From JAUVKT01 sp942491535 (GTDB lineage Bacteria; Bacteroidota; Bacteroidia; Bacteroidales; VadinHA17), in NCBI GenBank assembly GCA_942491535.1, contig CALOBV010000021.1, positions 1 to 64,000 on the forward strand: 64,000 nucleotides of DNA, given 5' to 3'. Position numbers and translations under genes: made by a program. The notes beneath the pieces are model-generated. The model saw only the letters and a program-made list of their open reading frames with translations. It did no database searches and was not told the origin of the DNA. How positions within the stretch are numbered: position 1 is the first letter of the stretch; each line of letters begins with the position of its first letter. Shown one piece after another: positions 53,118 to 61,273 of the stretch.

Positions 53118-54797
53118 CTAGTAACTCATGCCTGCTCCATGCCCTCTGAAATGGCACCTTAGAAGGCAGTAGCCGTGATTATCGCCGGTGTCAACAAAGC
53201 GGATACCTGAACCACTGGCTGTAACAATGGTAGCATCAAAATTAATAAGGTGGCTATTGTTAGTGGCAGTACCCTGTGCGCTGCTTATTCCGTGCGGGTC
53301 GTGGCATGCATTGCATGGAGAATCTTTTTCAACGATATGAAGGTAATGGTAAGTGAAAGATTCGTTTGCCAGGATTGATTCTCTGTAGTGGCAGGAATAA
53401 CATAAAGCATAGGTGTCGGGCGTCTCAACTGTTAAATCAGCTGTCTCATACCTTAGTTTTAATATATGAGGATAGGAAGATCCATGGGGCCCGGCGGGCG
53501 CTCCTGCGCCATCGCTAGAATGGCAGTCTGAACAATAGATCATCGAACTCTCTGTATAAGGCAGGATCAAACTGGGAGAGTCGGTATTTTTACCCACGGC
53601 AGCAACAGGGTGGTATGATGGGTTAAGAGGATCAAACTCTAACCTGGTATTGTTTTGCTCAATAACCCTTACGGTAGCACTGCCTGGTTTGCCCGGGCTA
53701 TCTGCATGGCACCTGAAGCACACTTCATACTGGTTAAGTGCCTGGTTAAGCTCTCCTCCGCTAATGTCAACCCCCTTAGCTCCGAAAATACTGCCCGACA
53801 CAGCAGGAGCCGAAGCAGTACTGCTATTTGCAGCATGTGGATTATGGCAATCTTCGCATTCAACATGCATCGTTGTTACAAGAGGATTTTCAGATGGGAG
53901 ATGAGTCATGTTGTAAGCATAAACATTATGAGTATATGTCTTGGTTAGCTGTGAGGATATATCAGCAGTAGCAACATTGCTATTGTGGCAGACAAGGCAA
54001 TTGTTTTCTTCTGCAATATAATTTAGCAGGACGGGTTTACCCTCGGCACCATGAGGATTATGGCAATTTTCACATGCATTATCAGACACCCTGGTATATT
54101 CTGTATGAAACCATGGATTATTTCCTGAACCATTCCAGGTCGCCGTCGATGTATTATGGCTTGATGACGACCAGTAAGTGCGGTCATGGCATTTATAACA
54201 CAGTTCAGAGAATTGATTCGAAAGGACAAGGAAATTATTGTAAATGTCTGAGTGAGGATCATGACATGAAGTACATTCCAGGTTCCCGTTTTCGATCGAT
54301 ACAGGCGGGGTAATAAGTGTTGGGTCTATTAATTGACCATCAGCCGCCGCCAGAGCTGAATTGTATTGAAAGGATACAGGGTGATCGTCTGACAGATCAG
54401 TTGACAGATTTGAACTTCCCGGAGGCATCATGGTTACACCTCCTGAGAAATCTATATCTGAGGCCCTGCTTAAGACATTTCCCAGTGCTATTGTCCCGTC
54501 ATGACAAGAAAGGCATAGAATTGAAGAGTTTGTTGGCTGATTTGGAACAGACTGTATTGTAGAAGATGTGTAGAGATTATAAAATACACCCGGATCATTC
54601 TTATTCCAGAGCGGACTGTCTGGTTTTGCAGAATGAGGAGTATGACAGAAGATACATATTTCCTGTTCTGATGTTGCCCTTATCGATCCCGGACCCGAAG
54701 ATGATAGATTATGCAGGGAGTTAACAACCGATTGTGAATACAGTGCGGGGCTAATTACAGATAAAAAAATAAGTAGGTGCCAGATTCTCTTTGTCAT
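53118..54797 (-). CDS. Dodecaheme c-type cytochrome
   Basis: A 559-residue exported protein (signal MTKRIWHLLIFLSVISPALYS). Eleven CxxCH motifs are present (CIFCH, CLSCH, CTSCH, CYKCH, CENCH, CLVCH, CEDCH, CFRCH, CSDCH, CYSCH, CNACH). A final CLLRCH (53151-53168) is a CX3CH variant. Several motifs are followed by DPH or NPH, typical of the doubled-CXXCH cytochromes. The length and haem number fit a periplasmic or surface electron carrier. It starts one base after the propeller gene stop, so the two are co-expressed, and probably belongs to the conduit locus to its right. No lipobox is seen. Confidence 0.92.
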   Translation of the reverse strand: MTKRIWHLLIFLSVISPALYSQSVVNSLHNLSSSGPGSIRATSEQEICIFCHTPHSAKPDSPLWNKNDPGVFYNLYTSSTIQSVPNQPTNSSILCLSCHDGTIALGNVLSRASDIDFSGGVTMMPPGSSNLSTDLSDDHPVSFQYNSALAAADGQLIDPTLITPPVSIENGNLECTSCHDPHSDIYNNFLVLSNQFSELCYKCHDRTYWSSSSHNTSTATWNGSGNNPWFHTEYTRVSDNACENCHNPHGAEGKPVLLNYIAEENNCLVCHNSNVATADISSQLTKTYTHNVYAYNMTHLPSENPLVTTMHVECEDCHNPHAANSSTASAPAVSGSIFGAKGVDISGGELNQALNQYEVCFRCHADSPGKPGSATVRVIEQNNTRLEFDPLNPSYHPVAAVGKNTDSPSLILPYTESSMIYCSDCHSSDGAGAPAGPHGSSYPHILKLRYETADLTVETPDTYALCYSCHYRESILANESFTYHYLHIVEKDSPCNACHDPHGISSAQGTATNNSHLINFDATIVTASGSGIRFVDTGDNHGYCLLRCHFRGHGAGMSY

Positions 54798-55778
54798 CTA
54801 ATTATAACTGGTTAGTTTAAGTACCTGTATCCTGTTATTATAACTATCGGATACGTAAATATAGCCATTATCATCAATTTGTAAGCCGGAAGGCATTACG
54901 AACTCTCCCTTACCCGATCCTTTCCTGCCGAAATAGTAAAGGAAAATACCCTCTTTGTTAAATATTTGTATGGTGTTAAACAGGGCATCAGCAACATAAA
55001 TATTACCCTCCCTGTCGACAGCTATACCTTTTGGCCGTGCAAATTTACCCGATGCATCTCCATGTTCACCGAAGGAGGAAAGACAGACTCCTTTATGATC
55101 AAAAATTTGTATACGGAAATTCATGGCATCAACAATAAAAACACGGCCTTCATCATCTATGTCGATGTGTGTGGGGAAATTAAACTGTCCCGGTTTCGTT
55201 CCTCTTTCTCCAATTATTTTTAAGAGCCTGCCTTCTTTATTGAAAATACTTATGCGATGCCCTCCTGATTCCACTACCCATATCTCCTGGCTTTTCTTAT
55301 TAAAGGCTATTCCGGTGGGCCTGAGCAATATCCCTTCTTTACAGAAAAAGCTGAGATTGCCCTCCTTATCCAGGAGGTAAACCATATCATCAGCAGAGTC
55401 GGAAAATAACAATCCCATATCTTTGATATATTCTCCCGAAACAAGAGATTTATATAGCTTGTGCTTATCATTTTTGATTTTCACCCTCGACAAATTTGAT
55501 CCCTTATACTTAATTATTTCACCCGTTCCCTGGCTCAGGATCCAGCCCTCATCAGATGATAAGGTAATAATATCAACCGGCTTAGAGATATTTAAGCGCT
55601 CGCGACCGAAAATAATGCCTTCAATAATTTTTAAGGGAGTCTTTTTTTCTTTTACATTGGGATCAGGGATATTTTTAATCCAGTCAATCTTAAATTTTGT
55701 AGCAGGAGCCTGAGCTCTTGAAAAACTTAAGGCAGAGAATATTATGGCAGCTGTAATAATAATTCTGGTATGCAGCAT
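54798..55778 (-). CDS. NHL-type six-bladed beta-propeller protein
   Basis: A 326-residue exported protein (signal MLHTRIIITAAIIFSALSFSRAQ). Residues about 100-320 have NHL blades of the type GxFxxPxxIxxDxxGxVxVxDxxNxRIQIF: GQFNFPTHIDIDDEGRVFIVDAMNFRIQIFD, KFARPKGIAVDREGNIYVADALFNTIQIF and EFVMPSGLQIDDNGYIYVSDSYNNRIQVL. NHL propellers bind partner proteins or ligands and are not usually redox-active themselves. It is directly coupled to the 12-haem cytochrome. A relative with a lipobox occurs 4.3 kb away beside other cytochromes. Confidence 0.86.
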   Translation of the reverse strand: MLHTRIIITAAIIFSALSFSRAQAPATKFKIDWIKNIPDPNVKEKKTPLKIIEGIIFGRERLNISKPVDIITLSSDEGWILSQGTGEIIKYKGSNLSRVKIKNDKHKLYKSLVSGEYIKDMGLLFSDSADDMVYLLDKEGNLSFFCKEGILLRPTGIAFNKKSQEIWVVESGGHRISIFNKEGRLLKIIGERGTKPGQFNFPTHIDIDDEGRVFIVDAMNFRIQIFDHKGVCLSSFGEHGDASGKFARPKGIAVDREGNIYVADALFNTIQIFNKEGIFLYYFGRKGSGKGEFVMPSGLQIDDNGYIYVSDSYNNRIQVLKLTSYN

Positions 55779-56081
55779 ATTAATATAAAGAAAGGATAAT
55801 TATATATTGAACGAAATTATGAATTTATGTTCTGAATCCAAATAGTCTCATATTTTGCTGTATATCACAAAAAAATATCTTTGGCAGCAGGTTTAGGGTT
55901 TTTGTCTTAAAATAATATCATTATATGGTTTGTTTCATGTAATATTGTGTTGATTCATTGAATCAGAGTCGGGACAAAAATGTTCGGACCAACCAATAAA
56001 ATAAAAACCATCGATCATAAAAACTCTTCTGTATGCTATTACAGAAGAGTTTTTTATTATTTTGCGCCAAAATATTTAGTT
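55779..56081. other. Intergenic region between divergent genes with a hairpin
   Basis: This 303-nt gap separates the propeller gene and the OB-fold lipoprotein gene. It contains the small palindrome GATTCATTGAATC near 55953 and the terminator-like hairpin at 56020-56055. No reading frame with a plausible protein was seen. Promoters for both directions must lie here, but no strong match to TAnnTTTG was confirmed. Confidence 0.5.
56020..56055 (+). terminator. Intrinsic terminator 27 nt before the OB-fold lipoprotein gene
   Basis: AAAACTCTTCTGT (56020-56032) pairs perfectly with ACAGAAGAGTTTT (56041-56053), followed by T. No gene ends upstream on the plus strand, so it may end a small transcript or act as an attenuator for the lipoprotein gene. 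Confidence 0.7.
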
Positions 56082-56549
56082 ATGATAAAAAGAGTATTTG
56101 TTTTAGCTGCAATAGTAATGATGGCAGCATGTAAGGGAGGAAATAAAGGACCGGTTATGGCCACCCAGGCTGAGGAGATTGATTATAACCAGGATGCAAC
56201 CGAGCATGTTGCAAATATTTCAAGCGATAAGAAGGACGTAGATATTGAGCTTGAAGAAGGATTATTGACGATAGCTGAAATATTAAAGGACAGGGAGAGC
56301 CTGGCAGGTAAGAGTATCTCCTTTAAGGGGGAGGTAGTCAAATATAACCCGGCCATTATGGGAAGAAACTGGGTTCATATCCAGGATGGTACCGATTACT
56401 CAGGCGAGTACGACCTTACTATTACAACTTCTGATGTAGTAAGTGTTGGCGACCAGGTTGTATTTACGGGAATACTTGCCCTGGACCGTGATTTTGGCTA
56501 CGGATATAAGTATAGCACAATAGTCGAAGGCGCCGTGTTAAAGAAGTAA
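56082..56549 (+). CDS. OB-fold-like lipoprotein
   Basis: Start at ATG 56082 (MIKRVFVLAAIVMMAAC, lipobox Cys at 17) gives 155 residues. An upstream ATG would run through the terminator hairpin. The C-terminal about 95 residues form a beta-barrel-like pattern: LAGKSISFKGEVVKYNPAIMGRNWVHIQDGT, YDLTITTSDVVSVGDQVVFTGILALDRDFGYGYKYSTIVEGA, close to OB-fold lipoproteins often encoded near multihaem cytochromes. Ligand unknown. It is convergent with the 11-haem cytochrome (stops adjacent) and is the only plus-strand gene inside the cytochrome locus. Confidence 0.72.
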   Translation: MIKRVFVLAAIVMMAACKGGNKGPVMATQAEEIDYNQDATEHVANISSDKKDVDIELEEGLLTIAEILKDRESLAGKSISFKGEVVKYNPAIMGRNWVHIQDGTDYSGEYDLTITTSDVVSVGDQVVFTGILALDRDFGYGYKYSTIVEGAVLKK

Positions 56550-57569
56550 TTATTCGATTACCCTGCTGTATTTTAGCTTCTTATGACATCCTGTAGCGCA
56601 GGAACCGCCTGTTTCGTTTAGTTCCAGTTTCATAGGCATTTCCCATCTTCCGAAAAGAACGGTTTCCTCCAGAATATGTTCGCGTGGGGCGCCATGTGCA
56701 TTATGACACAGGTTGCAATTTCTTCCCCTGTTTCCATTTATATGGAGGTAATGAAGGTTGGTTGTTCCATTCCTGAAGTTGGTGGCATAATCTGTATTTT
56801 GCTGGGTAAGCATGTCAATATCGTGACACATAAAGCAGAGATCAAAATTTTCAGCTGTAGCATCGGCATATTGTTCTACAGGGTATTCGCTTACAAGCAG
56901 GTATGGAAAATTACCTGAGTGAGGCAGATGACAGCTGGTGCAGTCTCCATTATCCACCGGACCGTGTATTACGTTTCCTTCGACTAAGAGGGGTGATATT
57001 GCATCCAGCGTTCTGTCTGCAGACTCAATTTCCTTGTCGTGGCAGGTAAGGCACATATCTTTTAGCTCCTTCTTCAGGTTATAAGGATTGTCTGAATGGT
57101 GAGGATCATGGCAACTCTGGCAATCACCTTTCATTACCGGTCCGTGTACAGTCTTAATATCTTCTGTTTCGATATAGTGACAATCAAGGCATGTGTTTTC
57201 AGAGAAATCATTCAGTATTAATGACCTGTTATCGGTGCTGTGCGGGGAATGACAATCAGAACAATTACCATCTTTAACGGGAGTATGAACCTGTTCTTTT
57301 GTTGTTTTGGGGTCGTGACACATATAGCACAGGTCGGGATATGGTTCAGTTAGTTTAAATCCTATTTCTTTCCCTGGATGTTTCTTGCCTGTTGAGCTGT
57401 GGCACAGGTCGCATCCTTCTTCTGTAATGGGATGCACCACTGAGCCTTCAATAAGGTCACCATGGCAATCAATGCATTTGTCCTTACCTTCTGCGTTGCC
57501 GATATTTCCAGGTCTCTCTATTGATATAAGAGCGAATATTCCAATAATTAAGGTTAATAATGTTTTCAT
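56550..57569 (-). CDS. Undecaheme c-type cytochrome
   Basis: A 339-residue exported protein (signal MKTLLTLIIGIFALISIE). Ten CxxCH motifs (CIDCH, CDLCH, CYMCH, CSDCH, CLDCH, CQSCH, CLTCH, CTSCH, CFMCH, CNLCH) and a final CATGCH (56583-56600), a CX3CH variant, give one haem per 31 residues, denser than the 12-haem protein. Repeats of C..CH.PH and HGPV..G.C..CH link many motifs, suggesting a chain of stacked haems. It is 12 nt downstream of the outer-membrane barrel gene on the same strand, so it is probably the periplasmic or surface partner of that barrel. Confidence 0.92.
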   Translation of the reverse strand: MKTLLTLIIGIFALISIERPGNIGNAEGKDKCIDCHGDLIEGSVVHPITEEGCDLCHSSTGKKHPGKEIGFKLTEPYPDLCYMCHDPKTTKEQVHTPVKDGNCSDCHSPHSTDNRSLILNDFSENTCLDCHYIETEDIKTVHGPVMKGDCQSCHDPHHSDNPYNLKKELKDMCLTCHDKEIESADRTLDAISPLLVEGNVIHGPVDNGDCTSCHLPHSGNFPYLLVSEYPVEQYADATAENFDLCFMCHDIDMLTQQNTDYATNFRNGTTNLHYLHINGNRGRNCNLCHNAHGAPREHILEETVLFGRWEMPMKLELNETGGSCATGCHKKLKYSRVIE

Positions 57570-57581
57570 GATAGATAATAT

Positions 57582-59537
57582 TTAAAATTTTCTGATAATC
57601 TCTAAATGGGTTCCTGTATAAAGAAAATCACTCTGAGCATAACTTCTTTTGTATATATTAAAGCTGCCTCTGAGTGTCAGTTTTCTTAAGTTTGCCACCA
57701 GTTCTGTTTTACCGGTAAGCAAATCCAATTCAATGGTTCTACCGTTTTGCCTGAGGTATGATCCTTCAATATTAAGCCGGCTCCAGCTATTTAGTGAGTA
57801 TGTAAACCGGGTTGACAGATTCGAATATACATAGTTGAGGTCCTGGTCGAGAATATGATGATCCCTGAGAGTTCCGTTTACAGAAAGCAACATTCGTGAT
57901 TTTATTTTCAGGTTCATATTCAGGTAATAATTCATCCTCTTATAAGGTATCAGGTCTGAATTATAGTAGTCATATTCTATCCCTGCCGTAGCTATCTTAT
58001 AGTGTATTCTAAGTCCGGCTATATTCTGATAAAACCTGTTCAGGCTTAGATATTCTGTTTGCTGCACCCTCGGGTATTCCTGTGCTGTGCCCCTGTAATA
58101 TATCTCTACCACCCTGTCAAAAAACAGCACGCTCGATGTTAGTGTATTATTTATTGCAAGGTAGTTATAAGATCCTGGCTGGATGGCCGAATAGCTTACT
58201 AATACAGATTGGTCCTGGGCTATTTGACCGCCGGGAATTCTGAGTATCTCGGTAAAATTATTAATTGAATTTACCAGGTAATCCAGTCCTTCCTGGTAAA
58301 TAATAGTCGAAGTAAGATCGGTAACAATAATGCCCGACGGATCAACATATGGCTTATTAAGAATAGTGATATCTATATCGCTTAAGCGGTGTTCTTCTCT
58401 TGTTATTTCTATATTGTTTGATTCTCCTTCAACGCTATTTTTATGCGAAAAGATATGGTAGGCCAGGTTTATCCTTCCGAAGCGAGTTTTTTTTGTATAG
58501 TTAATCCCGGCACCTGAGATAAAACTAAGCTCATTATAATAAGTGTGTGATGTCCTGGTATAATCTATATAAGCCTGGCTGACAAGGCTTTTGTATAATT
58601 TATGTTTTATTTCTCCCCTGGCTTTATTTACCAGTATTGACTGGTTTGGATCATCCATTTTGTAGAACCTGTAATTTGCCGTAAGGTCTAAATCATATGG
58701 GAAGTGAAGGGTGGTTCTTTCATTTACTTCGAATCTCGAAAAAGTATAGGTTCCCTCCTGCTTAAAGTAAGATATATTAGAATTAAGCCCGTATTTCCTG
58801 TCTGCATCGATAAATAACTGGCTTATAAAATCAATATGCGATACCCTGTTATCGACATCCCTCAGTTCGTCATATCTGTACTTATAGTCTCTTATTGAAT
58901 ACCTTAATTCATGATTGTCGTTGCCATAGAATGATTTATCTGTACTTGCTTCAATACTTCTTTGTCCCATCGAAAAATATCTGCCTGACTCAGTCTCTGT
59001 CTGGTCCCACTTCAGATCCCTGTAGCTTAACCTGAGAGGTAAAATTTTATTCGAAACCGAAAGCATTGTCCCCAGCTGCCTGTTATCAGACCTTACATTG
59101 GTGAGGTTTTCGCGGTTGAAATATGAGTTGTTGAGGTTATAGAAGGTATTCAGGCTAACAGCTTTATTATTAAACACAGATGCCTGAAGATTAAGTTTTG
59201 ATAAGGTCCTGACTTCTGTTCTGTCGGGTATTACCAGATACCTGTCGTCTCTGAATTCAGGGTTATATTCACCACTTGCATTAAAGGCAATAATATCCGG
59301 GTTCCACATGTAGCTTGTTGAGTTGAGTTTTATTCCACCCTGGAAGTGTTTTGAATTAAGATCTTCGTTTAGTTCATTGAACTGCGAAGAAAGGGTGCGG
59401 TAGCTACCCAGCATGCTTATTTCGCCTGATACAGGCTTGAAGTACCAGAAACCCAGGGAATATGGTGAGTCCTGTGAATAAACTGTTGCAGCAATCAGTA
59501 AAAAGAATAATATGCTATGTATTCTTTTGCGCTTCAT
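57582..59537 (-). CDS. Large outer-membrane beta-barrel, putative conduit porin
   Basis: A 651-residue exported protein (signal MKRKRIHSILFFLLIAATVYS). The mature part is almost wholly alternating amphipathic strands with Tyr/Arg-rich periplasmic turns, about 26 strands by length, ending in HLEIIRKF with a terminal Phe. No plug, TonB box or carboxypeptidase-like domain is seen, so it is not a TonB receptor. MtrB/PioB-type porins of about this size thread cytochromes through the outer membrane. It overlaps the 5-haem lipoprotein gene by 4 bp and precedes the 11-haem gene by 12 nt. The porin role is inferred from this context, not from sequence similarity. Confidence 0.72.
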   Translation of the reverse strand: MKRKRIHSILFFLLIAATVYSQDSPYSLGFWYFKPVSGEISMLGSYRTLSSQFNELNEDLNSKHFQGGIKLNSTSYMWNPDIIAFNASGEYNPEFRDDRYLVIPDRTEVRTLSKLNLQASVFNNKAVSLNTFYNLNNSYFNRENLTNVRSDNRQLGTMLSVSNKILPLRLSYRDLKWDQTETESGRYFSMGQRSIEASTDKSFYGNDNHELRYSIRDYKYRYDELRDVDNRVSHIDFISQLFIDADRKYGLNSNISYFKQEGTYTFSRFEVNERTTLHFPYDLDLTANYRFYKMDDPNQSILVNKARGEIKHKLYKSLVSQAYIDYTRTSHTYYNELSFISGAGINYTKKTRFGRINLAYHIFSHKNSVEGESNNIEITREEHRLSDIDITILNKPYVDPSGIIVTDLTSTIIYQEGLDYLVNSINNFTEILRIPGGQIAQDQSVLVSYSAIQPGSYNYLAINNTLTSSVLFFDRVVEIYYRGTAQEYPRVQQTEYLSLNRFYQNIAGLRIHYKIATAGIEYDYYNSDLIPYKRMNYYLNMNLKIKSRMLLSVNGTLRDHHILDQDLNYVYSNLSTRFTYSLNSWSRLNIEGSYLRQNGRTIELDLLTGKTELVANLRKLTLRGSFNIYKRSYAQSDFLYTGTHLEIIRKF

Positions 59538-60115
59538 TCAATAAACATTAAGGTACTTTCTCCACCATGTGGATTGTGACAATCTGTACACAGGAAGTCG
59601 TCTCCTTCCCTGTGCATATCAAACTCTGAAAGTTCTCCAATATTATGACAGTAAAAGCACAGGTTGTTAACCTTATCATTGAGCAGATTATTCTCTTTGC
59701 TTGAATGGGGATTATGACATTCTGTACAGAACCCCCCTTCTACAGGCCCGTGAGTAAAGGAGTATAAATCGCTGAAGTCTTCATGGCACTGATAACATAG
59801 ATCCGGCTCGTCAATTATCATTCTTCCTACGGAGTTTATGTCGTGGCAGAATTCACATCCCTTTGATTGATAGGGTTCATGATAGGTAATGGTCCTGATT
59901 ATTATATCCGTTGAATCGGTCGACCCTGAAATGGTGTCAGTTGTAATCCCGGGATTCTCATAATATGTTGAACCGACTATATCATCAGGATTGGGTACTC
60001 CATCAAAGAACAGGGATAGTGTATTATAATTCTTTCGTGCTGAGCATGAGAGTAGTATCCCGCAAAGACACAGAACAAAAAGATATATAGAACAATTAAT
60101 CTTCACAGCATGCAC
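59534..60115 (-). CDS. Pentaheme lipoprotein cytochrome
   Basis: A 193-residue lipoprotein (MHAVKINCSIYLFVLCLCGILLSC, lipidated Cys about 24) with five CxxCH motifs: CEFCH, CYQCH, CTECH, CFYCH and CTDCH, in the pattern C..CH..H..E of stacked haems. The N-terminal about 60 residues lack haem and may anchor or space the protein. It is 2 nt from the propeller lipoprotein gene and overlaps the barrel gene by 4 bp. A lipid-anchored cytochrome beside a barrel is the expected composition of a conduit. Whether it faces the periplasm or the surface is not shown. Confidence 0.9.
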   Translation of the reverse strand: MHAVKINCSIYLFVLCLCGILLSCSARKNYNTLSLFFDGVPNPDDIVGSTYYENPGITTDTISGSTDSTDIIIRTITYHEPYQSKGCEFCHDINSVGRMIIDEPDLCYQCHEDFSDLYSFTHGPVEGGFCTECHNPHSSKENNLLNDKVNNLCFYCHNIGELSEFDMHREGDDFLCTDCHNPHGGESTLMFIE

Positions 60116-60117
60116 TA

Positions 60118-61191
60118 TTATTCTGTAAGCCCGACAAACCCGTATATGCTTAATTTATCCTTACCATACTGGTTGCTTACGTAGATAAGGTATTCAAGTT
60201 TAAAAGCCGGGTCGACATATTTATTAAAATAATCGAGGTTGCCATAGTCAATTGTTACGTCTGCCGGGAGCCACATTCCGCCCGGCCCGGTGTATGTGCC
60301 ACCAAAATACAGCAAAAGATCTCCGCTACGGTTAAAGATCTGAACATTTTCAAAGGCTGCATCAACAACATAAATATTTCCCTCTTTATCGGCAGATATT
60401 CCTTTTGGCCTGGTAAATTGTCCGAGTCCATTACCCGGACTGCCAAAACTATTAGAAAGTTTAAACTTCTTGTCGAATACCTTTACAGAGCAATTTCCAA
60501 TATCTGAGACATATATATAGTCTTCATCAAGTTCAATATTTAAAGGCTGGTACAGATATTCTTTTTCATTAATACCGGCTTTCGGGAAAACGGTTTTGAG
60601 GCTTAGATCATTCCTGTTATATACCTCAATCCTATGATTGTCGGATGCACTTACATAGATTAATGTACTATCAACTTTTACGTCGGTAGGTTTTGCGTTA
60701 TCGACAAGGCTCAGCTCGTTCAGGTAGTTAAGGTCTTTATCAAATATTACCAGCTGTCTTCGGTTTCCATCGGCTATATATAGATTGCCCTCATAATCGA
60801 GGTCGCAATTAAAGGGCATCTGTAACTGCCCTCTGCCTCCCGGGGTAAATACCTTAAAGCTTTGATCATCAGTGTTGAGTATAATCAATCCCTTAATGCC
60901 TGTATCACAAATATATATTTTAGATCCGCTTACACTTACTCCATAAGGTTTCACAATTGAAACAGGCGTCTTCTCACCAATCAGAAATTTATTTATTTTG
61001 CTTTGCTCTCCTTCAAAATCTGATGAGGTACTGAAAGATGTCAGGTACTGAATCCTGGTAAGGCCTGGTGGCTGAGGGTAAATAACAAGCTCATCCGGAT
61101 CTCCAGGCCTTGAAGGCTGGTCCATGCAGGATATCAATAATAGTAAAGGAAGGATGAGTAGGAACTTCCTTAATATAAGAGGTTTCTTCAT
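60118..61191 (-). CDS. NHL-type beta-propeller lipoprotein
   Basis: Start at ATG 61191 (MKKPLILRKFLLILPLLLLISC, lipobox Cys at 22). An upstream ATG adds 13 residues without a signal. The 357-residue protein carries five or six NHL-type blades: NCDLDYEGNLYIADGNRRQLVIFDKDL, FTRPKGISADKEGNIYVVDAAFENVQIFN, and others with YVSASDNHRIEVYN. Near its end it has GGMWLPADVTIDYG. It resembles the propeller at 54798 but has a lipobox. Both sit directly beside cytochrome genes, so a structural or docking role in the conduit is likely. Confidence 0.86.
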   Translation of the reverse strand: MKKPLILRKFLLILPLLLLISCMDQPSRPGDPDELVIYPQPPGLTRIQYLTSFSTSSDFEGEQSKINKFLIGEKTPVSIVKPYGVSVSGSKIYICDTGIKGLIILNTDDQSFKVFTPGGRGQLQMPFNCDLDYEGNLYIADGNRRQLVIFDKDLNYLNELSLVDNAKPTDVKVDSTLIYVSASDNHRIEVYNRNDLSLKTVFPKAGINEKEYLYQPLNIELDEDYIYVSDIGNCSVKVFDKKFKLSNSFGSPGNGLGQFTRPKGISADKEGNIYVVDAAFENVQIFNRSGDLLLYFGGTYTGPGGMWLPADVTIDYGNLDYFNKYVDPAFKLEYLIYVSNQYGKDKLSIYGFVGLTE

Positions 61192-61273
61192 AAGAATATT
61201 AGAATTATAAGGGTGTGTATCAAAAGCCAACTCTGATACATTCCCTTAAAAGGCCTATTCGAATTATCAAATA

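Noticed and set aside
53118..54797. Plus-strand reading frames over the cytochrome genes
   Set aside because: They are overlapping frames without domains, whereas the minus-strand frames carry regularly spaced haem motifs and signal peptides.
57582..59537. TonB-dependent receptor
   Set aside because: There is no plug domain, no carboxypeptidase-regulatory-like domain and no TonB box near the mature N-terminus.
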